NCBI GenBank assembly: GCA_014529385.2
Contig: CM043969.1
Coordinates: 29,036,946-29,100,945, forward strand
DNA: 64,000 nucleotides
Source: Adiantum capillus-veneris
Lineage: Eukaryota > Streptophyta > Polypodiopsida > Polypodiales > Pteridaceae
Direction: 5' to 3'
Positions 24,426 through 36,857 of the stretch are shown one piece after another. The notes under the pieces were generated by a model. That model saw only the letters and a list, made by a program, of their open reading frames with translations, searched no databases and was not told the origin of the DNA. Made by a program: the position numbers and the translations under genes. Numbering within the stretch: position 1 is the stretch's first letter; each line of letters begins with the position of its first letter.

Positions 24426-27073
24426 CCTAGCATTTTCCAAAGAAAAGAAAGCAAAAAAAAAATTTGCACAAATTGACAAGAAGGGTTTTCTCTTAGTGTC
24501 GAGGTAGAGACCGCCCAAGGTGAATGAATCTTTCTTTTCTTCATCAACTTAAATCACACATTGAATCATATTTCTCTTCAATGGAGTACCTCTTTTAATC
24601 CCTGTTTTCACAACACACCCCCAAGTTTGGAAGCAATTGTACTAAGCTATATTGCCTCAATCAAAAATCTGTTCAAGCTTACTATGTTGGCTCAATCGGT
24701 GATCAACACCATACTATCTCAAGTGATGCTCTACACCACAATCACAAAATTGGAACTTAAGAATTACAAGCATTTTTTGCCTCAATCAACGATCTACAAA
24801 CTTGCATTTCCATTGTCAAAACTATACAATGTCAAGTTGCCTCGATTGGGTCTCTAGACAACACTTAACCATACACTAGCTCACTCGGCAATCTGTGTGC
24901 TATGTAAAATGTGTGATTGTTATAGGAAAATATATCTAAAATGTGTTATAGGAAAATATAAGTGATGGACATTGATGGGCAATAGTTGATGTTGAAATCC
25001 ATTAATCCTCCTCAATTGAATGGGTTTTATTTTTTCCAAATAGCTATGATATTGTTGGCTAGCATGGGTGTAGTCAAATCATGGTCCAAATTCTTTCTGA
25101 CATCGTCTTTTGGGAGGGGAGGAGTATCATTCAATTGGTGAAATGGGAAGGTTGCCTCTAATTGGAAATAGAAACTTACGTGAAAAGAATCATGTATAAA
25201 CCAATGAGGAGGAAATTGTAGCCTTCAAGCATTGTCATCTTTTGCATGAAAGGTCATGAGCTTGGACTTTATGCACCTTGAAAGTAACAAAAATTATAAT
25301 AACATCATTATCATGAAAAGACTCCATATTTATCCCTTAAGAAATAAGGGTAGAATAAATAGTTAATAACATACATAAACACAAATGGAAACCTATATCT
25401 AAGCATAATTGAAGTACATGATTAGGGAAAAGGAATAAACACAAATATACATGTCACTTCACATAGATGTATATTCTTGCAAATACCAAAATAATAAATG
25501 CTCTCTATTCTATCTTGTGAGTGGAAATGAGTGATACCTTGCAATTATGTTGGTGGTATGAGGAGAGGATAAGAGGTGTAGTGCAAGATCTATGTGGTAA
25601 ATGTAAAAAGAAAGGCTTCCCTTTAGAGTTGTGGCTTTACTGTCAACTTAGGAACACTTCTCTTGGTAATGGTATACAAGAAAGGTTATTGTTGAAGTGG
25701 TAAAATACCTCTTTACCTTTGTGTGGCAAGTTTAAAACACTTCTTGCAAGAGTTATGGAAGAATCCTACATGTAAGGTGCTAATGTCATCATGCCGAATT
25801 GTCACATATGGTTTGGAGGGTAGCATATCATTCATTAACCCCTATTTACATTTGGTTTACACCATTTGATAGTGTCATTGTCCTATTCCCTTTTTTTCCT
25901 AGATACTTTTTTTCCTTATTCTTAGTGTATTGATTAAAGGTTTGTTTTGACTAGATACCGTCATGGCTTGCAAAGTTGATGGCATCTCTTTCTTGCTATT
26001 ATGCAACCTCCTCTCACATCGTGAGATCGTTTCCTTTTGCAACAAAGTTTGACACCTTTTGAATAAACTTTGTCTCTTCAGCTAGCAGCATAGTGTGTGT
26101 TGTTCCTTTTCATTCATTCGTTTGCATGTGGTTCTACCTAGCAAGCGCTAGTGTTTATGACAATAATATTGCGTTTATAGTATGCCTATGTCTATGCCTT
26201 GGTTGTAAGGCTTATAAGAAAGCTTGCAAGGCGTGGGAGGTTCTTTGTGGTGGAGAGAAGGGGTTCCCAAAGATGACCTTTTTTCATTGGGTCTTTCTTT
26301 TTGCCATGCTCTAAGATTTTTTACCATTGTTATGCGCATTGTCAGGGAATATGGGTTCAAAATGTGAGCCACCTCAGTGCTGGGCTACAGAATGTGGGAA
26401 AATTGAGAGCCAAGAGTTACCACACCGCACAATAAGGTAGTTATAACTTGGTAATGCTAACGACACATAAAAATCACTTGAAAACTGATAACACTAATGA
26501 ATGGACGCACAATTATTGAAGTAGTGCCGTTAGCGACATCTGTTAATTAATTCAAATGATGGTTTAGGAGTTTAAACTCCCCTTACAGTTTCCCCCGAAC
26601 CGTTAATGGCTCCGTGCTTCATCAAAACGGATTAATTAAACCTAAATTGATGTCGATGATCAAAATTTCTTCTGTGTTGGGCTTCCAGATTCAGCCCTGC
26701 TTAACTTTCTTTGATCTTCTTGAGCCCTGGCTTACTGACATCCCTTCAATTTCCTTCTTCAACTCTCTTGCACACCTAGTTGAGGTCGAGATAAAGAGAG
26801 AAAATTCCATGCTTACCTTTGAGATTGAGAGATAGAGTCTCCCCTGATTGCTCCCCCAATCCTTCCTTGCTTAGATCCGAAAGCGAGAGAGAGATAGCCT
26901 CCTCTTCCCCGCTTATGTCCGAGAACAAGAGAAAGGTCTCTCCTTGCTTGTCCGAGAGTGAGAAAGAGAGTGGCTTCCCCTTCCTTGCTTTCTTCTTCTC
27001 TGACTCCTTGCTCCTCCGACTCCTTGCTTATGTCCGAGAGCGAGAAAGAGAGAGCGTCCTGCTTCTTTGCTTT

Positions 27074-27076
<3 letters not shown>

Positions 27077-27139
<63 letters not shown>
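27077..27139. repeat. (GA)n microsatellite
   Basis: About 30 uninterrupted GA units. Confidence 0.95.
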
Positions 27140-27141
<2 letters not shown>

Positions 27142-27551
27142 TGCTAGAGAGTTGCCTCCTTTTCCCTGCTTCCTACTCTTCGAATTCCCCTATTCTCCTT
27201 GTCTCTCCTCGCTAGATAATTTCCTTCTGCCTCATGCAATCCCCTCTCCCTTAAAAATAGTCCCCCCCCCCTGCCCCCCTTCAATGGCGCCACCGTCATT
27301 GACGTGGCCTGGGAATGGGGATGGTGACGTGGAAATTGGCGGATGGACGTGCACCGAAGCGGCGGGAATTGCACCAAATCTGGTTGCCAAGAGCTGCTCA
27401 TCAATTTTTCCTTCATGAGCGTTGTCATCCGTGGCTTGCCATGGGTGCTAGAAGCCTATCTCTTCCCCCTATGTTGCTGCTTGCTGCTGCCGCCCACACC
27501 ATCTCATTGATTTTTTCCTCTCAAAGTTTCACACTAAAAACCTTCTCTCCT

Positions 27552-28120
27552 TTACCTTGGCCAGCCTCCCCTGCTTGGACGACCACTTCCCCTTTCAAAA
27601 TCCCATATGGCCTTGCACGCTACTGGGTGGCCATCGCCGCAAGGCCTCAAAGTGCAAGCACTGGTAATAGCATTTGGAGAGAAGCCCTCATTTTGCATCT
27701 GCTTAAAAGCAGTCATAGCTTCCTTGCCATAGCCATGTGGGGAATTTCTGCAGCCAATGCGCTCCAAAAGACAACCTTTTTAATTGAAATCTCCTTAAAC
27801 ACTTTATGTGCTTTCGTAAGGGCACCACATTCACATCAACCAAGGATACGGTCCACTGCTTCCCCAGTGCCATGTTTGGCATTCTCCAAACTTAAGTGAA
27901 AGCACAAAGCGAACTTTTTGTGCCTCCGAAAGGACACCGCATTCGGTATTCATACCGGCCATAGCAGTGCTAAGCGTTCATTTGTCCTTAAATGACAATG
28001 TCATCATGAAGTTTATTGCCCACTTCAGCATCTCAGATAATGCCACATGCTTTTAAGATGCACGTATAGGTGATTGCATTTGCCGGAAGGCATTCCCTTC
28101 GCATTTGGTTAGAACTGCCT
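27552..28120 (-). pseudogene. Pentatricopeptide-repeat (PPR) protein fragment
   Basis: Minus-strand translation gives GYGKEAMTAFKQMQNEGF followed by SPNAIT and CTLRPCG, the plant PPR repeat pattern. Farther upstream in other frames are ECGVLSEAQKV, ISIKKVVFWSAL and, near 28030-28110, a decayed ITYTCILKACG-like stretch with DAEVGNKLHDDIV. About three 35-residue repeats can be traced, broken by stops and frame changes. PPR proteins bind organellar RNA. This piece cannot be functional. It lies inside an LTR of element D, which suggests capture of host sequence. Confidence 0.72.
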
Positions 28121-28889
28121 GAAATCCTTTGCCACAACCACATCAGCATCCGTCAGCCCCTAAATGAAAATAGCATCTCGACTTTCATTGCTCATATCAG
28201 TGTCTTGAATAATGCCAAAAATTCATCCAACTCAGTAGTGCCAACAACTAACACCAGCTTCAAGCCTTATTATCTCATCAACCCGAACTTTGTCTGACAA
28301 GTCATAAATTCCTATAGACTTCACAAGCTGCATAGAACGCATACAAACCCCGCTGAGGCTGTAAAATTTCCAAATTGCACATTGATTGAGGTGACCGGCC
28401 TGGCACAGAACTGGCCCTTGCGGAAACTTAAACTAGTAATAACTTGGGAACCAGAACTTTGATTGCTGATCTAAAAAGACTGATGTGCTCCTCAAACTGA
28501 GCACTTCAGGCTCATGCATTCACTTGATTTCTATCCCCTCAGTTGCAGTTGTCCAATTCGGTACGGATTTGCATCAACTTAAACTTCAAATTTCCATAAC
28601 TTCTTCACCGTAGCTCCAATCGACGAGCAGTAAAGACGAGTCGATAGAGCACTTCAAGAAATGTAGTTCTAGATCATAAACTCCCATATGTGCTTACTTC
28701 AAGCATACTCCTTTTTAGCATCATCAAGGCATCTATTCGTCCTTTAAAAGCCGCATTTGGCATACATTAACCGTAAAACTAGCTTGTTAGCAAGCCCTAA
28801 ACACTGATCATTAATCAAGTAAGCTTCAATTAAGCTTGATGTGCATCTTCTTGGTATCTTTCTTAGCATGGGAGCGGAGCTGCACGACA

Positions 28890-28905
28890 TCCACCCCCTC
28901 TGAAC
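28890..28905 (-). other. Polypurine tract of element D
   Basis: GTTCAGAGGGGGTGGA on the minus strand, directly before the LTR start TGTCGTGCAGC. Element C has nearly the same tract. Confidence 0.75.
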
Positions 28906-28926
28906 TTGCACAACGTTTGGTTTGTG

Positions 28927-31810
28927 TCAACTGCACTTAAGAAGCATCATCAAGAGCATCATCAGACTCATCATCTGATGCATACATAGCATTATCTTTA
29001 GGAGATTGATCTGTGTTGAAATCTTCAATATTAATCTCACTTGCTCGTTGCTTAAACAACTTAACTCTTTTTCTTGCAATAGGCACCTTGAGCTCATTGC
29101 CATCAGGCTCACATAACTTATAGGTCGCATTATCATAAGCATGAAGCACCACATATGGTCCAAACCATCATTTAACCATCGTCTGCATAGAAATATATTG
29201 GTTCTCCAGGCTACTGTCATATACAAGGACCCCATCCCCATATTTAATAGCATGAGGTCGTAGTCTGTGCTTACCATCAAATGCTACTTTATTCTTTAAC
29301 CTTGCTTCCTTAAGCTTCACTTTAGCCTGTTCAATATCTTCGTGGCACCTTTCACGTTGACGAATGCGCAAAGCAAGAAAATATTTTGTAGACATACCTT
29401 CTTCCCATAGCATTATGGTCCAAGAAATAACCTCTTTCTCTGTAGGCATATGGGTTTCTGCCCATACATTAGCTCAAATGGCATAAAACCTGTAACAGAA
29501 CTATGTGAAGTTCGATCAGCCCATAAAGCAAATGGTAGGAGTTTAGGCCAATCACCAGTATGTCCCTGGCATGCCTTTGCTAAAGCTTTAAAAATAGGTG
29601 GGTGTCCTCTTTCACTTTTACCATTATCCTCTTGATTGTATGCTGTAGTGAGAGCCAATTTAATGCCCAAGCGAGCAAAGAAATCCCGACCTTCCTCTGC
29701 ATCTAGATCTCCTCTATCAGTAGTAATTCTACCAACACATCCATACCTGGAAATAACATCCTCAAGGAAGTGGTAGCTTTGGTATGCAAAGATCTGCCTT
29801 CCACCTGATTAGTAAGATCTTCTCTAGCAAGAACAATGTATCACATTCGCCAAACACCTACTGGCATTGTAATCAGGTACACCACCCACTTGTAGTGCAT
29901 AGCCAGTGGATAGGTGGGATGCAGTCCATCTCGATGACGCACATTAGAATATTGTTGGCATACTAAGCATGTGTCCACAAACTGAGCCACATATTTATAC
30001 ATACCTTTCCACCAGTAATGATCCTTAATCTTGACAAAAGTTGCATAGACTTCTCTGTGTCCAACCCATAAATTTTCATGTAATTCTTTGATAACCTGCT
30101 GTTAAGTTGCTTTTTCACAAAAAACCCGTTGCGGTACCCCTCTCGGGTGATTTGGTCCATCCATCGTTCATGCTCAGTAAGAGTGCTAAGGTAGCAACCG
30201 ATCAAAAGCCACTCTCCATCATAGAACTCCTCAGAAAATACCTCAAAAATATGAGCAATATTACCACAATTTGCATGTAGATAAGAAGACGTGTAGAACT
30301 TCAAGCCAACATCATCACTCGTGGTCAACATCTCTTCTTCATCTTCAAACCTAGCTCTTGATAACATATCTACAACAGGATTATCTCTGCCTGCAATATG
30401 ACAAAATTCAATGTTAAGAGACTTAATATAGGCTATCCATCGTAGCATAGCAATATCTGGAGTAGAGTAGTTTGCAATCATCCCTATCATTAGCAAGCAA
30501 TCTGTCTCTACTACGACTGAAGCTCCAATAAAATATTCTTTATCAGACCTTAGAGCAGTAGCAACACCCCAAAGTTCTCTCTTAACTTGTGGGTAATCTC
30601 GTTGACGAGCATTGAACACCTTTTCTCCAAATCGAACTGTATACCTATGTCCTTCATCATCATCTTGACCTATAGCCCACCCAATACCTGTCGGGCTAGT
30701 GTCAACTGTTAAAATTACTGGCCTTCCACATTTTTAGTCGACTTTCCTCAAGGTAGGAACCTCGAGAAGCATTTGTTTTAGCTTCCTGATGGCCTTCGTA
30801 TGGACTTCTTTCCAAACAAACCTCTTTCCTTTCCTTAGCAATTGATAAAGCACCTATGTGATGAGCAAAATGTGGCAACCAAATAAGGTAGAATACACAT
30901 GCACCCAGAAACCGACGAACTTCAATAATTGAAGAGCACGTTTCCTTCATCTTTTGGATAGCTTCAACTTTAGCTGGACTCGGCCTTCTACCTTCTGGAC
31001 TGCACATATGCCCCACAATTAAAACCTCTTTAGCACCAAAAGTTGATCTTTTCCCTGAAAGTGTTAAGTTAACTTCTTCAAGCATGGAGAAAATAGCGTC
31101 ACAGTCAGCAATATGTTGAGCAACAAATTGTCAGCACCCCTCTGATATTTTACCTCATCTTTTGAGCCTTGCTCACATCCTTTAATTGGTAGATCATCAA
31201 TAAAAGGCATAGTAACATGAGGGATAAAGTCCCTTAATATCTTATTCATGCCGTTCATCATATGAGCTACAAAATTATTAGCACCCTGTGGCAGAGTGCA
31301 CATCCTTACCAACCTGAGAGGTGTACGTATCGTAGTAAGATCCTTGCTCTCCAAAGCTAACTGATTGCAAAGGCCTCAGCAAATTCATACACGATTGGGT
31401 CAATACCCACATTGCGGATTGTTACCTTGTTAACCGGCTGCATTGTCCAACATGAATCTTAAAGTACCATTTTTCTTTGGAACAATGAACCATTGATTGG
31501 AGTATGTGTGCACATGATTGCTCCAAAATTCCCATTTGTATCTTCTCATTAAGCAAATTGATAAGCTTTGGCAAGTGAGCTTTAGGAACTGGAATGGGAC
31601 GTAAGCTCCATGGCATGTGAGGAACAATGAATATAACCATAGGTGAAACAACACTTGGATCCACACACCCAATCTCACGTGGATCAAAAGCAAAAGCTTT
31701 ATCGTGATTTTTGAGCATACCTTGAGAACAATTGACTTCATTCCAACCTTGAGCTGTTGCAATGTCTCCTTAGTGAATTTATGCCCAATGTTCTTTGGAT
31801 CCCTACGCAT
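28927..31810 (-). pseudogene. Pol remnant of element D (RT, RNase H, integrase)
   Basis: The broken frames read in order as follows. Reverse transcriptase lies near 31810-31064 (VPKKNGTLRFMLD, LPQGANNFVAHMMNGMNK, PFIDDLPIKG). A connection domain (VEAIQKMKE, VRRFLGACVFY) is followed by RNase H near 30700-30300 (RELWGVATALRS, VVVETDCLLMIGM). Integrase lies near 30000-29400 (NGKSERGHPPIFKA). The C-terminal end is basic then acidic, 29449-28927. At least five frame changes separate these pieces. The sequence is a clear homologue of element C (49006-51984). Confidence 0.85.
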
Positions 31811-31841
31811 AGGCTGTCAAGAAGCTTCTTTGATCACCCCA

Positions 31842-34101
31842 TCACTTCCGTTTGGTAGAGGTGTAGCTATTGGTCTCACTTTCTTCAAAACTGTCTTGTA
31901 CTTCACATAAGTGCCTCATATATGTCCAACTCTTCATACATGTCCATTGAATGCACTTTAACAACTTCAGTTCCACTTTGTAACATGTATTGCTTGATAT
32001 CCTCAAGTTCTGGCATAGTGTCAACATAAGAAATCTCTTTGAAGATTCCTGAAATCCCATCATTTGGTTCAAGCACATCACATACGTGCAATTCACTTTG
32101 AATACTTGAAACATATTGTTTCTCCCACTTAGGAAAATCATTAAATTTTCTATAAGATACTGAACCCTCAAATGTCAATCCCAAAAATCCTGAAGAGAAG
32201 GTTTCTCTTTGCGAGAACTTATTCTCACTTGTGCCACCATAGTCCCGCTTTATAGTGGCACCCCAAGAAAATCCTGAGCAAACCCGTGTTCTTTGAACTC
32301 TTTGCATATCTTTGGCATTGGACGATCACGTAAACTGTCTTTGTTCTTGGCATGGTCAACACCATACACTCAAAAATTGAACCTCTTTGTTACCATCTCG
32401 GCTCCGAACCTTGGCATAGGCCGAGCCATCATTTAGCACCTTGGTTTCCGTTTGCATAGCCGTAATGTAGGCTGTCCCAAAATTAGTGAGTACGAGGAAT
32501 GGTATAAAGAAGTTTTTCTCATCATAGACATCCCCAATAGTTACCTTGACGTTTGCACATGCACCATAAAGATTTCTTGGAAGAAATTTGGAAGCTCGAA
32601 TCCGCCACCTGTGGTCTACATCAATAGGCCACTTCCCCTTCTGGTGCAAACTCTTTGCCATGAGATTGATTTTTGAACCATGGTCTATAAGGGCTAAGAC
32701 CGCCGGCTCCTCAATGTCACCAAGCTTTACCACAGTTTCAGTCCTTGCTCTTGCCCAATGAGTCCTTGAAAATTGACCCTTGGGTATAGTTTCTTCATCT
32801 TCCCCGTCATTAAAATGCACGTTTCTTACCTTGGGTACAATCGGGTTCAAAACCACCATAAACATAAACTCTTCTTCTTCAAGATCTACCAAATATCCTT
32901 CATAATCATCCAGAATTCCTTCCATGTGTCAAACCACTTGGCTCTTAACTGATTCTGGCTCTTGCTCACTCGGTATTTGTCACTTCCTTTGGATAATATC
33001 GATGATCTCCTCATGGAACTCGCGCTTGGCAATTCCCAGAATATCCCCCAATGTGAGCTCCATGTTACTATTCAGGATACACTCTTCAAAAACCTTCTTC
33101 AAAACTGTAGCCAATTCAATATCAGATTTAAGCTTATACGAGGGTCCCTTAGGCTTACCTTGCTTTTTTTCCTTGCCTCCTCCATAACCACTTTAGGAGT
33201 GGTCTTAGGAGCATGCCCTTCCTCTTTCTTGCTGCTGCTGGATCTCGTTGGCCTTTTTGATGTCTCGGCAACATCTTCATCCCTTTTTCGCTTCTCTTCC
33301 ACCATAGCTTCATTGGCTTGAGCCTTAGCAATAAATGCATATACTAAAAGAGAATCTACTGGATCGGTCCACCTAGTAGTTTCCCAAATTGAATTCCCTA
33401 CCTGTAGTAACTTCCCATACGTTACCTTACCTAATTCTACTGTCTTTAAAGCATACGGCCATAGTTGGCCCTTTGCACCTGTACCTTCATCATCTCCCTT
33501 ACCACAAACCTGTAGCCCATATGTAGTTGATTCCACAAGAGCAACATTATGCTGTATTTCTTCTACTAGCTTCTTCATGCCGCCCCTGTCAAAGTTTAAT
33601 TGAGCATCTCTCCTGTTGCCCTGAGATGAATCTTCCTGTTTTTTTTGAAAACCATAGTTTTCTTGTGAGCTTCATCAAACTCATCACACTCTTTCACGTA
33701 CCTATGGTCCTCACTATTGTACCACATGCATCGATTATCCCAATTTTTACGTGGTGGCTGCTGCTGTTGCTGCTTAGGTTCGGAAGTAGACACCTTTGTA
33801 GCTAACCCTTCTCTTTAATCTCTTCTTCAACGTCATCTATTACCTTGACCACGATCTGCTTGTCAACTCGCTTCTATTGTTTTACGATCATATTCACCGC
33901 TTCAACGACTATTTTTGAATTTGATGTCAATCCTAGTTCTCCTGTCAAGTCCTCCAATAATTGCACCAAATTCTTTTGAAGTTTTGGATTAGTAGCTTGA
34001 ATAAACAATTCCACCTTCTGATCCTTCAAGGAATATTGTTTTGATGTTGACAACAACTGATCAAACTTTTTTTTCAAATTCTCATAACAACTCTCGTGCA
34101 A
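31842..34101 (-). pseudogene. Gag-protease remnant of element D
   Basis: The protease is visible at 32925-32356 with VLALIDHGSKINLMA, a DHGS variant of the DTGS site. Farther upstream, 34101-33596 holds helical Gag-like sequence (ENLKKKFDQLLST) and a degenerate zinc-knuckle-like region (CMWYNSEDHRYVKEC). Between them is Lys/Glu-rich sequence. Frames are broken throughout, so boundaries between Gag and protease are not fixed. Confidence 0.65.
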
Positions 34102-34540
34102 ATAAATTTTTACTCTTCTTGTGCACCCACTTCATAAAACTCTATCTCGTCACCCTCTGAGAATCTTTGAGAAAACATTCCTCTTGGAGCGCCTTCTTGA
34201 AGTCCTGCCAATTTGATCCTTGAGGCACCTAAATTTCTTTAATCCGGGCCCTAACTTTCGGCACTGCAATCAGATGAAACCCTTCCAGCGAGTTCTGGTC
34301 TTCAATTCCATTATCTTCCATAGACTGCTCATAAAAATTGCAAAATTTTAAAATCGGACTTCAAACCACCGCAACTTATTTGTAACATTTTTCCAAGCTT
34401 TACGAATCCACTTTTGCAATGTTACTGTTGGGTTGCCTGTTGCTATTATATGTATGTTGCAAACTGCTCCATCATCTGCTACATGGCTGCCTCCTGTGAT
34501 GTAGACATAGTCTTCAACTATTTCCCACCCCGGCTCGGTT

Positions 34541-34557
34541 TCGCGTCGGGCTCACCA
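34541..34557 (-). other. Primer binding site of element D
   Basis: TGGTGAGCCCGACGCGA on the minus strand, three bases inside the LTR end. It starts with TGG as expected. The cognate tRNA was not identified. Confidence 0.5.
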
Positions 34558-34560
34558 AGT

Positions 34561-35219
34561 TGTCGGGAAATATGGGTTTGAAATGTGAGCCAGGTCAACA
34601 TTGGGCTACTAGTTATAGGAAAATTGAGAGCCAAGAGTTGCCGCATCACACAGTAAGGTAGTGTCGCATCGCACAGTAAACCCTGTTGAGGGTGTAAAAT
34701 TTCGAAATTGCACACCGATCGAGGTGACTGGCCGGCACACAATTGGCCCCTGGGGAACTTAAATTGGTAATAACTTGGCAACCAGAACTCCGATTGCTAA
34801 TCTAAAAAGACTGACATGCTCCACAAAGTGAGCACTTCAGGCCCATCCATTCACTTTATTTCTGTCCCCTCCGCTACAATTGCTCAATTCGGTACGGATT
34901 TGCATCAACTTAAACTTCAAACTGCCATAACTTCTTCACCGTAGCTCCAATCGATGAGCGGTAAAATAGGCCGGTAGAGCACTTCAAGTACTGCAGTTCT
35001 AGATCATAAACTCCCAAATGTGCTAACTTCAAGAATACTCCTTTTTAGAATCATCAAGGCATCTGTTGTCCCTTTAAAGCCGCATCTAACATACATTAAT
35101 CGTAAAACTATCTTGTTAGCAAGCCCTAAACACTGATCATTAATCAAGTAAACTTCAATTTTACCTCAATGTGTATCTTCCTGGTATCTTTATTAGCATG
35201 GGAGCGGGGTTGCACGACA
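34561..35219 (-). repeat. 5' LTR of element D
   Basis: Begins TGTCGGGAAATATGGG and ends GCACGACA on the plus strand, with the inverted ends TGTCG/CGACA. It matches the two outer parts of 26340-28889. Confidence 0.85.
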
Positions 35220-35949
35220 GCGTACCAATATGCAAACACAAAGAATTGTAAATAGAGATAACATGAAGAGACATAGATAAAGAAGAGAAGACAATACACA
35301 CAAATTGGCCCAATCCCCCCCCCCCCCAAATGGTGTATTCCTTATTGAAGACAAGTTTTCATGTTTTAAGGGAGGATTCCTATCAAATAAGAGCCAAATA
35401 GAGTTTTCACTTTATTGTAGAGGGAGAGGTTTTTTGAAATGAATGTCCTTCTAGAAACATCAATTTCACATTAGATCATTCATGGGCCAACCGAATATGG
35501 GTGAGTGAAAGGATAAAGATGTTCTAAAACAATTAATCATTGGAAAGAAACCTTATGTAGTGATACCAAAATGAGCTCTAGTGCTGCTAAGTGTGTTCAT
35601 GAGTAGGGTCACTTAGTGTGCCTATTATTTAAAGATAGGATTTCCTATAATCTTCTCATTGCCTCAAAACTACCAATTCACTCATACTGTTAGAGGAGTA
35701 GTGGTGGAAAAGTGTTCTCAAACAACTAATAAGATGTTTTAGACCCTAGCTATGAAACCTTCCATATACTTATACTCACAACTCGAAGTAGCTCCAATAG
35801 GTACTTCTTGATCTAGTCCTAGAAGGTGCTTTTAGGTGGGCTATTGCAAAAACCACATGCTTGAAAATCAATAAGAAAGAATGTCCTCACAGCATGCAAG
35901 TGGCATTTGATATAAACCATTGTTTTCTTACGCTTTGGGAACAAAATCA
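35220..35949. other. Intergenic DNA, no gene recognised
   Basis: Contains a short C homopolymer near 35317-35328. It may include the decayed end of the copia remnant that follows. Confidence 0.4.
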
Positions 35950-36500
35950 TACGACTTTATTATGCACACTTTTGCATGAAGATTACCATTCAAAACAGTT
36001 CTTTTTAATGTCCGCTTGATGTACATTCCCACCATCATACACATTCAAAGGCATGAATGCTATGAATGGGATTTGCATGACAAGTGGCAACAAAAGTTTC
36101 TTCAATATTAATCCCTCTCTCTTGGGCGGCATAAGCTTTGGCAATAGTACCACCTTTAAAGCTATCAACAATGGTGTATTGATTACATATTCAAATTATA
36201 CTTTAGCCTTTGGAGCAAATCACCAAAGTAGCATCAACCATTCTTGAGAATAGCATCATACCCAAATTGCATTGTAGCGTACCATTTTTTTGGGTTTTGT
36301 GCTTTATCAAGAGAAACAGGTGGTTTCATTTTACACATACTAGAAACATCCAAAGAATAGCATGCAATTTGAGACCTAGAGAAAGTATCTTTGGATAAAG
36401 GTGCATCCCACTCAGCCTCTTGCAAAGAATGTATGATACATTTTGGCAAAGTCTTGGAGTCTTCAATTGGGTAAATCCCCATGAAGTGCATTTTGCATCG
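35950..36500 (-). pseudogene. Second Ty1/copia reverse transcriptase remnant
   Basis: Minus-strand pieces KPPVSLDKAQNPKKWYATM (near 36330) and NVHQADIKKNCFEW (near 35990) match, in order, the copia reverse transcriptase entry (EP.S..EA...P.W..AM) and its HQMDVKTAFLNG box. The spacing is about right. Frames are broken and no LTR was found. Confidence 0.55.
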
Positions 36501-36857
36501 AAAATGTGATGATCTTCAAACACATATGAAATGTACATAGCCTAAAAAATCCCTTGTCCATGCTAGACGTGATTTCTCACCATTGATGAGAGGTAATAAA
36601 ACATCACACGTTTCTTGGCACATGAAAATATATATTGTAATGCATCCTCCGTAATCACATTCTCTTGAGTAACCAACATAAATATATACGTGGAAGATAT
36701 AGCATGAAAGGGCCGTGGTAATGTGTGTGCTAGTCTCCACCCAACCATGCTATCTTATAGCCTCCCCCTAGCGTACACACTGTCCGACGGTGCTGGTGGC
36801 CTTGCCCATACGACCCATGTCCTTACATTACCTCCCACTTGGAGAATCATTTTTGTC

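Larger units (their letters stand above)
22502..26339. other. Intergenic DNA, no gene recognised
   Basis: Nothing with recognisable protein character. It contains two small duplicated blocks listed separately. Confidence 0.4.
26340..28889 (-). repeat. 3' LTR of element D, with a 1.9 kb segment absent from the other LTR
   Basis: 26340 to about 26437 and about 28345-28889 align with 34561-35219. The 1.9 kb in between has no counterpart in the 5' LTR. That segment holds a (GA)n tract and a PPR-gene fragment. Either it was inserted here, or it was deleted from the other LTR. Confidence 0.8.
26340..35219 (-). mobile_element. Degraded Ty3/gypsy-type element D
   Basis: Two related LTRs, each bounded by TGTC...CGACA, flank a minus-strand gag-protease-pol remnant. 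The pol domains are in Ty3 order (reverse transcriptase, RNase H, integrase) and closely resemble element C. No exact target duplication is seen (CGCAT versus GCGTA). Many frameshifts indicate an old copy. Confidence 0.82.

Noticed and set aside
27144-27428. Open frames around 26819-27900 on the plus strand as a host gene
   Set aside because: Compositional frames around the (GA)n tract. The only recognisable coding signal there is the minus-strand PPR remnant.
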